From Posidonia oceanica (Eukaryota; Streptophyta; Magnoliopsida; Alismatales; Posidoniaceae), in NCBI GenBank assembly GCA_037176725.1, contig JAZBRS010000023.1:25043001-25107000 (forward strand): a DNA stretch of 64,000 nucleotides, in the 5' to 3' direction. Below the pieces are notes generated by a model, which did not search any database, was not told where the DNA came from, and saw only the letters and a program-made list of their open reading frames with translations. Position numbers and translations under genes: made by a program. Shown in pieces: positions 22,771 through 34,500 of this stretch (position 1 is its first letter; each line of letters opens with the position of its first letter).

Positions 22771-25759
22771 GGGAATGCAATGGATGCTATGCAGTGCTTT
22801 AGATGGGATAGGCAGGGGTCTAAGTGCAATTAGCCCCTAAATGCGTGCAATGCATGGATGGCTTACATGTTAGAAGGCTAACAATGCCCAAATGAATGCA
22901 TGGGACCTATATGCAATGCCAAGGAGATACTATGCATGCAAGGGTACAAGTACAGGGACCTATGTGCAATTATGGAAAACTATAGGGTCCTATGTGTAAA
23001 ATGCTCCTAGGTGTGTGCAAAGCAGGGCTAATGCATGCAAGAATGCTAATGCAACAATGCATGGGCAGAATGCAATGCTAAATGGAAGGTATGCATGCAA
23101 AAATGCAAGAAAATGACTTAAATGCAAATTTTAAAACATGCAGGACCTAAATGCAACGCCAAGAAAGCATGCAAATATGCAAAAGTTGAAAAGCAAGGAC
23201 TGACATGCAATTTCAGAAAACAGTTGGGCTTTAATGCAATGCAAATTGGTTTAAAAAGATGCCATTTAAATGATGCATGCATGCAAAAAGAACTAATATG
23301 CAATTTCAGAATCTTTATGGGTTTTTATGCAATGCAATAAGGTTTAAAACAGGAATTAAATGCATGATATGCAATCTGATGGACTTAGATGCAATTAAAG
23401 TATTTTTCAGATTTTTTGATGTAATGCAATAAGGTAAACATGGCATTTAAATGATATGCATGAACTGATGGAGGACCGAAATGCAATTAAACTATGTTTT
23501 TGGGTTTTTTAGCAATACAATATAGTTTAAATGCATGATTAAATGACATTTCAATTGATGCAAGGACTGAAAAGTAAATTTGGAAACATGAAGTACTTTA
23601 TTTCAATACAATATGATTTTAAATGCATTTAAATGATTTTTCAAACCATGCAGATGGACTGAAATGTAAATATTTAAATGTGCAACATTTTAATGCAATG
23701 CAATATGGTTTTAATGCAACATTAAATGAAATGCAAACCAACAGAGGACTTACATGCAAATAAAACATTTTTAGGGTTTTTTATGCAATGCAGTATGGTA
23801 AAATATCACATTTAAATGAAATGCTAAAACTACAGATGAACTAACTTGCAAATTTGAAAACATGCAGTACTTTATTTCAATACAATATGATTTAAAATGC
23901 CATTTAAATGGTTTTCAAATCAAACTAGGACTGAAATGCAATTTAAACAAACTCAGGGACTAAAATGCAATGCATGCATTAAAACTAACATTTAAATGAA
24001 TTAAATGAATGCATGGGGGACCTGCATGCAAATAAAGATAAATGCTGGGCCAGAGTTCATTGCAATAAGATTTAAATCAGAATTTAAATCAAACTCAAAC
24101 CACAACTAGATCCAGATGTAAATAAAATAAACTATAGCAATTTAAATTAATACGCCGAACCAACAATTAAATTAAAACTTTATAATGCTACAGTACTACA
24201 GTGTCTTTCGACACTGCAGCGCTGCAGCTGGAGAAGGAGGGCTATGCAGCGGCGATCCGGTGGTTGGCGGCTACGGCTGAGGGTCCAGGAGGCTGGAGCA
24301 GGTCCGGGGGAGTGCGCTGGAGGCTTTGGCGGCGAGTGGCGGTGCCCGGAGCGTCCTGACAGCGCGGTGGTCTTCTGCAAGTGAAGCCAGAGGTGGTCTG
24401 GCTTCTGGGAGCTGCTGTGGGGCTCGGAGGCTGCTTGGGAGGCATTCCGGAGGTCCGGCGAGTGCAGCGGAGGCGTCGCGGAGGCGCTGCGGTGGCGGAG
24501 ACGTCCGGACGACCTCGACAGTTGTTGCAGAGAAGGAGGAGGACGGGAGGAGGTCTAGAGCGATCAGTGAGGTCCGGAGAGGGGCGGGTTGTGCTCCCGA
24601 ACGTCAGGCGGAGCTCGGAGGAAGCTTTGGAGCCGTTTGGTACAGTGGAGCAGACGGTCGATCCGGCGGTGGCTCTGGCGAGTTGCAGAGGTCGAGCGGG
24701 CAGAGGAGGCTCTGGAACGGCACGTAGAGGTCTGGAGAAGCTTGCTGGAGTCCTGGCGAAGCTCGAGGGAGTCTTCGGAGCAGCGGGACGACGCCGGCGG
24801 AGCTGCGAGGGCTCGTCGGGGAAGACGACCCCACGACGGAGCTCGAAACTTAGGCTAGGCTTCTAATCCTATTCCTAATTAGCTAGTAAGCATAAAGAAC
24901 GTGCATTGAGTAAGGATATGGGATTACTTACCCTTGGAGCGTGCCGGAGTCCTCAAACAGCGTCGACTTGTCTCCAGCGGTTGCAGGCGGTCTGCTGGGA
25001 TGCTGCGGAGGCGGAGGGCGCTGCGCGGCGATCGGAGTGTCTTCCTGGCATCGCGGGGGAGCTTCAGAGCAGCTCAGGCGTGAGCTTAGCACACTGGAAC
25101 CCAGTTTTGGGTTTTTGGGTGGTTTCTGCAACTGTTCTGGCTCTCTCAGGCTCGGGTTCTCCGGTTGCTCAGGGGGTTCCTCTGGTTTGCTGGTGGTCTG
25201 GTGAGTATGGAGGAGAAGTTTGGAGGGCTGGCGTGGTTGCTGGAGGGCTGGAATGGCCTAGAGGTTCGGGGGTGTTTTTGGACAGAAACTGGCTGAAAGT
25301 GTTTGTAGTGGATGCTGTGATCTGGTGGGTGCTTGGGAGTGATCTGGGAATTGGGTGATGAAGGTGGGTGTGCGGTGAGTGCTGTGGAGTAGTTTGGGGT
25401 GCAAGGGGTAGTTGTGCGGGTGTGTGCAAGGTCTGGAAGCTCTGGTGTGTTGGGAAGGCTAATGGGTGCTCTCTTGCTCTGTGCGTGAATTCTCCGGGTT
25501 GCAGACCAGTGGAAGGGATGAGGGGAGATCGGTTTTGTTCTCCGACCTCCACTTGAGTGGGCACAGGTGTGCAGAAGCTGGAATTGGATTTGCAGAGGAG
25601 TTGGCAGGGTGGCAGCTGTGGCAGTGAGATGGGAGGCCGGCGAGGGGTGTGGCTTGTGAGGCTGCAAACGCCGAAAGGTGGAGTGGAGGCCGAGGAAGTG
25701 TGTGCTGCAGAAGGGGCTTGTGAGGGCATGAGTGTGCAGAGGAGGCGTGCATTGGATTT

Positions 25760-26500
25760 GAAATAGAGAGGGAAGAAGAGGAGAAGGAGAAGATCTGGTG
25801 CGGGCTTGGGAAAGAAAGGAAAGAAGAAAGAAGGAGAGGAGACGGGCCAGCCGAGGAAAAAGAAGAAAAGAAAACAAGTGGGCCAGGCACGTGGAGGAGA
25901 AAAAAGAAATGAAAAAAAGAAGAGTTGGTTGGGTCTGAGTAGTGGGAATAAAAAGGAAAAGAAAGAAGGAAAGAAGGAAAGAAGGGAGGAAAGAAAGAGA
26001 GAAAGAAAGGGGGAAGAGTTGGAAAAGAAAAATAAAATAAAATAAAATAAAATAAGATAAAGTAAAATAAAACAAAGAAAAGAGAGGAGGTGAGGAGGAA
26101 GAAAAGTAAAGAGAACAAGATAGAAAAGAAAAGAAAGGAGGAAAGAAGAAGAAGAGAGAAAAAAGAAAAGATTAAGAAAGGTGGGCTTGGGCTTAGAGAA
26201 AGAAATAAAGAAAAAGAAGGAGAAAGAAAGAAAGAAAGAAAAAAAGAAAGAAGGAAAGGAAAAAAGAGGGGAGGAAAGAAAGGGAAAAAAGGAAATTAAA
26301 AATCAAGATGGAATAAAATAAAATAAAAATAGAAATAAAATAGAAGAAAGGAAGGGAAAGAAGTGAGGAAATGGGCTGGGCCCATTGGACCCATGGAAAA
26401 CAAGAAAAAGAAGAAGGAAAGAGAGGAAAAGAAGGAGAAAGAGGAGAGAGAAAAGGATAATGAGGAGAGAAAAGAATAATCAGAAAAGAAAGAAGGAGAA
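25760..26500 (-). repeat. Polypurine tract in LTR (plus strand)
   Basis: About 740 bases of nearly pure A and G on the plus strand, rich in AAAGAAAGAAAG and GGAGGAAAGAAG runs. It is the counterpart of 11641-12410. Lys/Glu/Arg open frames here are composition artefacts. Confidence 0.85.
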
Positions 26501-27948
26501 AGGCTTGGGGTTGTGCATACTTGAGAGTGTCCTGTGCTAACTTAGGATTTAAATGCTGACCTAGGGTTCAGGAGATGCTATCCTAGAGCTTTTCTAGGAT
26601 TTTAGGAGGGATTTACCTAGAGTTTTTCTAGGATTTTTGGGAGTGCAAACTTAGAGTTTTTCTAGGATTTTTGTGAGTGATTTTGGAGGTCAAAATGGAT
26701 TTCACAGAGAACCACCAAATTGGCATGCCAAAATGGGATGTCTACAGCGGTCGAGCAAGAGGACATGTCTAGGAGTGGAATCATGTAGGATTCCACCCCG
26801 TGGGATGTCTGGCTCGACCTCCCCATCCTCAGTGGTTCAGCGCCGGCATCCGCGCACGTCACCGGTCATGGAAACGATCGGGAGCTACGAGGACATGCTA
26901 GGGCAGATGGGAAAGGGGAGGAGGAGGCTCGGGAATTCTCTCAATTCTCTCTGCAATTGGTGAAGGTGATCGTCAATTGTGGTGGGTTTTGGTTTTTGAT
27001 CAAGAGGTCGGATTTAGTGGAACAATGGTGGTAGTGAGAGAGGAGAGGGGGGAAAGGTGGTCGTGGCTGTCAGGGTAGTAAGTGAGTGGCAGGGAGTTAG
27101 TGAGGAGGCGACGAGGTCGCGGCCAGTGTCAGGTTGCAGGCGGCCGGCAAGTCGATGGAGAGAGCGGGAAAGGCGGATCAAGTGGCCGGGAAGTTAGTGG
27201 GGAGTGTCGTCTAGCGTGTGGAGTCGAGTGGAGGCGAGTAAGTGGCTGTCAGGGCAGTAAGTGAGGTCAGGAAGAGCACCGGTGAGGTGAGGCGGTGGCT
27301 GGAAGAAGTTAAAAATACAGCTGCGGAGGAGTTTGAGCGCAGCTGGAGGCTGAGCTGGGATGAGCTGGGTGGAGCTGGTGGTGCCTGGCTCGAGCTTGAT
27401 AACCAGGCTACGCAGGGGAATGCACCGGAGTTCGGATGGAGGCCGGCTAGCCACGCTGCGAAGCGAGCTAGGTCGACCTACAACTGCACTGAAACAGGGG
27501 AGACGCGCAGCAAACACGCGGAGTGTTTACGCGCATCAATTTGGATAAGGCTTTTGCATTGGATTCTGGGCCCGTTTCCTTGGAGTTTAGGACCACCAGT
27601 GGGCTATAAGTTGTGGAGGCTAGTGTTGTGGAGGTTTTGGGTCAGTTTGGAAGGTTTTGGGCTAGGTTTTAGGACTTAAGTCAGGGTTTAGGGTTTAAGT
27701 CAAGTTTGAGTCAGGGATTGGGTTGAAAGTTTAAAAAAAAGCTAGAAATTGGGATTTGGATCAATAGTTAGGGTTTGGGCTAGGATGAGGGTCCAAGTGT
27801 GGTTTGAGATTAAAAACAGGGTTTAGGTCAGGATTTGAGGCTAAAGGTTGGGTTAGAGTCTAGGATTAGGTTTTGGATTGCCAAGCCACCAATCGAGCAG
27901 TCCTCCGGAGATCCACCAATCATCAGCTGCCAAAATGAGGTGTCAACA

Positions 27949-28200
27949 CCATCCAACCACTGCAATCAACAACCCTAATGCTACTCCTTATCCCTGTATC
28001 CAACCACAAGATATTTTCCTTCTTTCTTGTGGATAGTGTGTGATCTTTTGCTCTGATCAACGATTTGGAGTACGTCGTCTAGCCGCATGCTTAGTGTCCA
28101 CTGGTCCAATCTTCGTCCTCTCCGGTGATTTTCATTTGGTGCTCACTGGTTCACGAATTCCTAGTTTGACTGTGTGTGCTTGTGACATATATGACTTCTA
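27949..28200 (+). repeat. Inverted copy of an unidentified repeated module
   Basis: AACAACCCTAATGCT and CCACTGGTCCAATCTTCGTC appear here and, as reverse complement with few changes, at 37300-37570. Related copies lie at 37127-37312. All copies encode the same short string, FGVRRLA(A/T)(C/S)LV(S/P)TGPI followed by PSL, so the module may derive from a gene that I do not recognise. The left edge is set by the LTR ending at 27948. Confidence 0.65.
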
Positions 28201-28204
28201 CATG

Positions 28205-29517
28205 TCACACTATTTCGATTAATTCTTCAACATGTAGCAATGAAATCTCGAATGAGGTCTCGAATCTCTCCCATTTGAGATGTGTCTTACCACTTGTCTC
28301 CATACTACCAATTCCATTATCGGTGTAATTGTTTGTGGTAAGATCCTTTTGTGAAAATTGCGATAGCAATTCATCAATCATATTTTGCTCCACTATGAAG
28401 TTATGGAGAGTCATGGCAGCTATGACAATCTTAATTTGCTTCTGAAAGGAGAAAGGGTCCATCTTATTCAACATTTTCCAATGTTTTTTTAATACAACAA
28501 AACATCGTTCGATGACATTCCTTAGATATGAATACAACATGTAGAATTGTTCTTCTTTTCCTCTTGCTCCAACTTGTTGGAATTCAAGCAAGTGGTATCG
28601 TGTACCACGATATGGAGCCAAAAAACTTACTTTATTGGGATACTCAGCATCCACCACGTAGTATTTCTCTGTTGAAATTAAACAAATACAACATTTATGG
28701 ATGGTATATAGATGGAAATTATTGAAGATGAAAAGTGATATTGACATACCATAGGATGGAAACGGAAAGTTGTGCGTTGGATTGTGCATTGCATGATTCA
28801 AAACTCTACAATCATGAGTTGTACCCTCCTATCTAGCAGACACAAATATAAACATCATGTTGAAGTCACATATGGCCATGACATTTTGAGTGCAATATTT
28901 GACTTCTCCACCACATCGATATGCTACTTGTTGGTCTTTTGGTACAATAGCATGAATGTGAGTCACATCGATTGCTCCAACACAATTCTTAAAATATGGA
29001 TAATATTTTCTCCCATAGTGGTGTCGTATGTGATTAGGAGTGACATTGATACTCTCTTTGGGCTTTATCAAATCCGCAGACCATATATAGAGTAGCTGTC
29101 TCTTCAAAATGTTGTAAGTTGTGTTGTACATGATGGTTGTTATGACCCATTCTGATGGTCTGAAGGAGCATTCGTAACTGCTCCTTGACAGACACACATT
29201 GTGAATTCCTCAACATACTTTGTCCTCTCAAAACACTGGCTAACCTCACAGACACACCTGGCATTAAGCGACAAGAATCGAAACAATTACGATAGTGACT
29301 ATTCAGCATATTCAGAACAATATCATTTCTAGTGAATGGTGTATGGTGCACTCGGTTCCTTAATGATTTCTTCTCAAAATACATCTTCACTAAATTGAGG
29401 ATAGCAAGTATGATCTAAGAGTCATCATTCGCATTATTATTATATTGAACATGCTCCTCATTTGACTGAGTGTCATTGGAGCTAATACTACCACTATTGC
29501 GATCAGATGGCATTCTA
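28205..29517 (-). pseudogene. PIF/Harbinger transposase, nearly full length but broken
   Basis: The transposase cuts and pastes the element using an RNase-H-fold DDE domain. An ATG at 29517 starts MPSDRNSGSISSNDTQSNEE. A TAG follows near 29420, then the N-terminal region (MKMYFEKKSLRNRVHH, YRNCFDSCRLMPGVSVRLA). After a frameshift near 29140 the catalytic domain reads KNCVGAIDVTHI (first Asp), then GTTHDCRVLNHAM. An intron (about 28669-28749, GT/AG) precedes EKYYVVDAEYPNKVSFLAPY (second Asp) and LRNVIERCFVVLKKHWKML (catalytic Glu), then AAMTLHNFI, ending in HVEELIEIV at 28205. All three catalytic residues are present. No terminal inverted repeat was identified. A premature stop and a frameshift make it inactive. 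Confidence 0.85.
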
Positions 29518-31548
29518 TAAACAAATAAAACTTAACAGTTACAAACAAATAAAACTTAACGGCTCCAAAAAGTAACTACAATATAAAATTGTTGATTATA
29601 CTTTAATATTATATATTGACAAATATGTCTTGAAGGACAGTCATTTGGAAATATGACATATTATTTCTATTTTTTCATAGAGGCAATGCATTATTAGAAA
29701 CTTATGTTCCTTTTTTGGCACTAGAAATGATACAGTAATTTTTGTAGGATTCATGGGGCTACTTTCAAAACAAACAAAATAACTTATTCAAAAAATATGC
29801 AACATTTCTACTTGCATCCTTGAACCATGTTCAACCACTTTTAAAAATAACTGTCACAAATTTTCAAGAGTTCGTGTAAAGGCACAATAGCAATGGACAT
29901 ACAAAACAAAGGAAATCAAAGAAAAAACAACACAACTAAAAAATTAGTTTTGAGATATGGAATAAAAAGACTCATTAGCCAGCCAGCTATAGAGGTGTAT
30001 CACATCAAAACTTAATGAGATATGGAGTAACTCTCTTTGGGAACCATCAAACAGAGATTTGCAAATAAATCGATATAATCTAACAAATGACTACAAACTA
30101 CAAGTGTACTTGAAAATTATCTTTAGCACTAATAGATAGAAATTGAGAAACTCAAAAACTTTAAATAAACTCACTAGTTATAGGAATTGAGAAACTCATA
30201 AACTTTAAACAAACTCACTAGTTATAGAAAATTATAACCTTGTAATTCATTTAATTTCAAAGAGAATGCAAGTTCTGTTTGTTCAAAACAAAGCAAGTTT
30301 AAATTTATTGTGAGACCATGGTTGTATTACCTTCACTAGTAATTGAAGGTAAATCTACAAAGTTTCTTCAATAATATCCTTGAGGAATAATAAGGAAAAT
30401 TACATATTAATTACTCTTTCAATTTACAGTTATATTTTTATTCCCTTTTAATGTCACATACCTGTCTTTTGCAATAAAAGTGCAGTTGTGTTTATGACAC
30501 AACAAATTGACATACCTTCCCTTATGCTAATAGAGGAACTATGTTTGAACAGGAATCCTAGTTGACACGTTGGAAATGAGTATGAATATGAATATGTATC
30601 ACAATGTATAGTCTCTCTCAAAGTTAAGATTCTGAATTGGTTGATTGTTAAAGATAAGATCTAACTAAATAGAATCTTGTTGTAAGAGGATGGACGGGTA
30701 ATCTACCTTGTACTTTGTATAATACCTTGAATGAATCATCATCTCGTCTATTTTTGACTTGTCCTTTCTCTATTTCTATTTGGAATTTTTTCTTGAATAA
30801 TCAAGCTTTCTCATAAAATGAATATGATAATTGAAGTCAGATTTTCTCGTTGATTTGCTTTAACAAATTCAATTTTGATATCAAGACTTGGAATATTATT
30901 GTTTGCTCTACTATCTGGTCTATTTGGACAATCAGAAATAATGCTATTTTCCGAGGCTCCAACTCTTCTACTAAAGAAATATTTTTATTATCTATTAATA
31001 ATTGATGATTTCAATGTAATTTATGCATGGGCAGTTGCTTTCTTCTTCATTGGACAAAACAATGTCTATTTGTTGTAGTTACTTGCATCTAGAGAGCTCA
31101 TACAAATATTCATGCATATATACATACAAGATCATGAAAAAAAAAGAAGAAAAACTCATTTATTTGTGGATGAAAAACAAGATCATTTATACAGATAGTT
31201 TGAAAACCTTACCTTCGACGACTGTAATCTGAGGAACCCCCTTCAATGATGATGAAAATCCCTTAAGGTGACCATCCCTTCCAACAATGGACACTTGAAA
31301 TAGGAGAGTGATTATTTCACTGTAAGGGAATCAGTACTTGAAAAGACAAGCACTACCCTCACCGTCGACAAAAGGCTTGATTGGTTGATGGATCAGAACT
31401 TCGACGACAAGTCAAACACTACCCTCACTGTCAATAAAAGGCTAGATCGGTCGATGGATCACCACACAAGCGCTATTCTATGCCACCAACAAGTTATCAA
31501 TCTCTCTGAAGTTGCAATACATTACATCAACTGCTTCGAATATGCAGT
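29518..31548. other. AT-rich region without a recognisable gene
   Basis: Short frames only. 30540-30790 has a promoter/LTR-like flavour (GTTGTAAGAGGATGGACGGG, TGTATAATACCTTG) without matching ends. Near 31490-31548 the text TCAATCTCTCTGAAGTTGCAA matches 37258-37280, so the repeated module of 37127-37570 begins before the solo LTR and was split by it. Confidence 0.4.
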
Positions 31549-34500
31549 TGTAGCGATCCCGGTGTTCGGATCGTCCATGCACGATGCCAAAGCTCGCGTG
31601 CACCGATCGGAATCAGGCTCACTATAAGCGGCTATGTCTGAGAAGGAAGACCTAACTCGAAAACATTTAAAAGAGGGAAAAAAGGAAAGAAAAGAAGAAG
31701 ATAAGACAAAATCGGAGTCGCCACCAAGTCTATTAAATCGGGAGACAAGGAAAACCGGGGAAATGCGTGAATAATCACGCAGAACCAAGCAAAAGATGCA
31801 ATGCAGGGCAATGCAAAAGAAGTGAGATGCAAATGAATGCAAATGAAGTGACTCGTGCCTAGGACAAGGGCAATATGGTCATTGCGGGCTAAGAGAGGGT
31901 AAGGACTCCTGTTACGCGCGGGGAAGGTGTTAGGCACCCCCGACACGCCCGAGAATCGGTCTTTCTAGGCTTACGCTCGCATATGCAGGGAAATGCAGAC
32001 TTTAGATGCCTAAGTGCCAATGAATGCCTGTCTAAATGCTCAAAGGTGTGCTCTAAGTGGTGAAAGACAATGCAAGAAAGTAAACGTGCAATCTAAGCGC
32101 TCAGCAACACTGTCTGTGTTCCGAACCGGGCGAAACCTGGTTCGTGAGAACTCCGGACAGTAAGCATCACCGCCCTATATGCAAATGCAGGCGAAAAAGC
32201 GAAACAGCGAGAAAACCATGCAATGCAATCAACATGCAAGGGAAAGCGGCGTAAAACAGTGCGAGGAACGAAACAAGTATGCAAGAAGACGCGAAAACAA
32301 GGTTGTCATGCAAAACGACACAAGGAATGGAACAAGAATGCCAAACCGTGCAGGAAAACGAAAGAAGGGCGCAAAACCGGGCAAGGAAAACAAGGGCTCG
32401 CAAAACGAGACGAGAAAACGAAAGGACACGCAAAACGGTGCAAGACGAAGAGGCAGCGCGCAAAACGGAGCGGGAAAACTTGAGAGCACGCAAAACGGTG
32501 CAAGAAAACTAAAGGGCACGCAAAGCGGTGCAAAACAAAGAAGCGGCGCGCAAAACGGAGCGAGAAAACATGAAGGCACGCAAAACGGAGCGGAAAAACT
32601 AAAGGACACGCAAAACGGCGCAAAACAAAGAAGCGGCGCGCAAAACGGAGCGAGAAAACATGAAGGCACGCAAAACGGAGCGGAAAAACTAAAGGGCACG
32701 CGAAACGGTGCAAAACAAAGAAACGGCGTGCAAAACGGAGCGAGAAAACATGAAGGCACGCAAAACGGAGCGGAAAAACTAAAGGACACGCAAAACGGTG
32801 CAAAACAAAGAAGCGGCGCGCAAAACGGAGCGAGAAAACATGAAGGCACGTAAAACGGAGCGGAAAAACTAAAGGGCACGCAAAACGGTGCAAAACAAAG
32901 AAGCGGCGCGCAAAACGGAGCGAGAAAACATGAAGGCACGCAAAACGGAGCGGAGAAACCAAAGGGCACGTAAAACGGTGCAAGACGAAGAGGCGGTGCG
33001 CAAAACGGAGCGGAAAAACTTGAAAGCACGCAAAACGATGCAAACGGCATGCAAATGAATGCAGTGCAGGGGTTCAGGAAGATATGCCTGGGGATCCGGG
33101 GGTCTGATCGGAGATCTGCTTGGTCCATGCTGAAGAGCGCTTCGCTGCAGTCGCCTGGGCAGCTTACTTGAGGAAATCCAACGGTCGGATTGAAAGATAT
33201 CGCAGCTTCGGAGCAGAAGGGCCAGGACAGGGGAGAAGAACAGACCTAAGTGTTCAGGAGGTCCTAGGGGTGTGCTGAAGGTCCTCCCAAGTGTAGGGGA
33301 GTTGAAAGTGCTTAGTGTATGCAAAGGGGAGCTAAAATGCCAGACTTGACGAATGCAGGATGCATGCAAAGCAAGAAAAGATAAAGAAAAGCAATTTGGA
33401 AAGAACAGGGATTCAAAAACGTTTTCGAAGAAAGAAAGGGGCTAAAATGCAAATTTTCCAGAAAACAGAGGTTCCGGGGAGTCCAGGAATGCAAGTGGAG
33501 GGTCTACATGCAATTTTTGCAAGCATAGGAGTTAAAATGCAACTTAGGGGCAAAATAGTCTTTTTACATGGTTTTTGAAAGATGCAAGGCCCTATGTGTG
33601 ATTTTTAAATCATGCAGGGTCTGAAAATGCAATTTAGTATGGAAAACATGCTCTGGAATCATGGAACAGGACTGATGTGTGATTTTTGGAAAAAACAGGG
33701 TCAAAAGTGCAATGTAGTAAGCTAAAAATGCATGCAAGAGTTACTGTCCATTTAAAATGGACCTATATGCAAAAATGAAAAAACAGAGGGGCAAAAGTGC
33801 AATGCATCAACCAGAAATTAAAATCAAAACCTAAGTTACTACAGTGTGTTGGACCTAAATGCAAAAACAGGAACATGCAGGGACCTAGAATGCAATGCAG
33901 TATGGTAAAATTAATGCAAATGAATGAACTGATTTAAATCAGGATCTGAGTGCAATAATGTAAAGCAGAAGGGTTAAAGCATAATATTTCTTAACTGAAA
34001 CGCACAGTAACTGGATCTAAATGCAAATACTGAGAAATAGGGATAAAATGTGCAATTTAGCATGGTTTTAAATTAAAAACAAAGCAGACTAAATGAAATA
34101 AGGACTGAAACGCGAAAATGAAAAAACTAAAGTCGGATATGCAATATTCACACAAAACCATATAACTGTAAAAATAATTAAACAGTAGCTTCGCCGGCGA
34201 TGAGAGGTACTGTAGCAGTGAGCTACCGGACCTCATCACCGCCGGCACAGGGGGCTTGAGGAGGCGCGGGAGGGCGGAGCCTGGCGCTGGCGCCCGCGCG
34301 GAGCTCCGGGGGCTATCGGGGCGGTGTTCTGCTGGCTAGAACGCTCGGAAGGCAAGCGGCCGGCGCCGGAGACGAATGCCTGACCGGCAAGTCGGGGACG
34401 GAGCAGGAGGTCCGGAAAGCTGCTTCTGGGCGGCGGGAAAGCACCAGGGGGAGAAGAGGAAGCTAGGGGAAGAAAGGTTTACCTTTTTTCGCGTCTGAGT

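Larger units (their letters stand above)
21644..26746 (-). mobile_element. Giant solo LTR, subfamily A (5.1 kb)
   Basis: The minus-strand start at 26746 reads TGTAGACATCCCATTTTGGC. The other end at 21644 reads CGTAGTAATCC on the plus strand, i.e. the expected TGTAG with T to C. The exact 5-bp duplication GCGGT lies at 21639-21643 and 26747-26751. It is inserted in the older LTR 19455-27948. Going leftward it has the purine tract (25760-26500), GC-rich part (24190-25760), loose GCAATGCAAT/TTTAAATGCA repeats (22800-24180), a short tandem array (22265-22770) and the family 3' end. Confidence 0.92.
19455..27948 (-). mobile_element. Giant LTR, subfamily B, truncated at its 3' end and split by another LTR
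   Basis: On the minus strand it starts at 27948 with TGTTGACACCTCATTTTGGC. It runs to 26752, is interrupted by the solo LTR 21644-26746, and resumes at 21643 down to 19455. There it stops about 75 bases short of the expected CTACA end. The 3' part (19455-19850) matches the LTR at 4001-7197 closely, including GGTGGCGACTC (minus, near 19553) and the CCGCCTTAGGGC(G/A)AACATAAATCG segment. Without the insertion it is about 3.4 kb, close to the 3.2 kb of 4001-7197. No target duplication can be checked because one end is gone. Confidence 0.82.

Noticed and set aside
24326..25358. Arg/Gly/Ala-rich frames in the GC-rich part of an LTR
   Set aside because: Composition artefact; no domain, and frames are not kept between LTR copies.
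25146..26118. Minus-strand frame of 309 residues rich in Phe, Ser, Pro and Leu
   Set aside because: It is mostly the polypurine tract read backwards.
27640..27880. AGGGTTTAGGGTTTAAG-like, telomere-like text
   Set aside because: Irregular G/T-rich LTR sequence without a run of exact TTTAGGG units; also seen near 1200 and, complemented, near 4080-4180.
32170..33050. Regular repeats that could suggest a CRISPR array
   Set aside because: The repeats are head-to-tail 30-bp monomers without unique spacers, in a plant LTR.
32179..33128. Long repetitive frames on both strands with a 30-residue period
   Set aside because: They are by-products of a 90-bp array inside an LTR 3' region.
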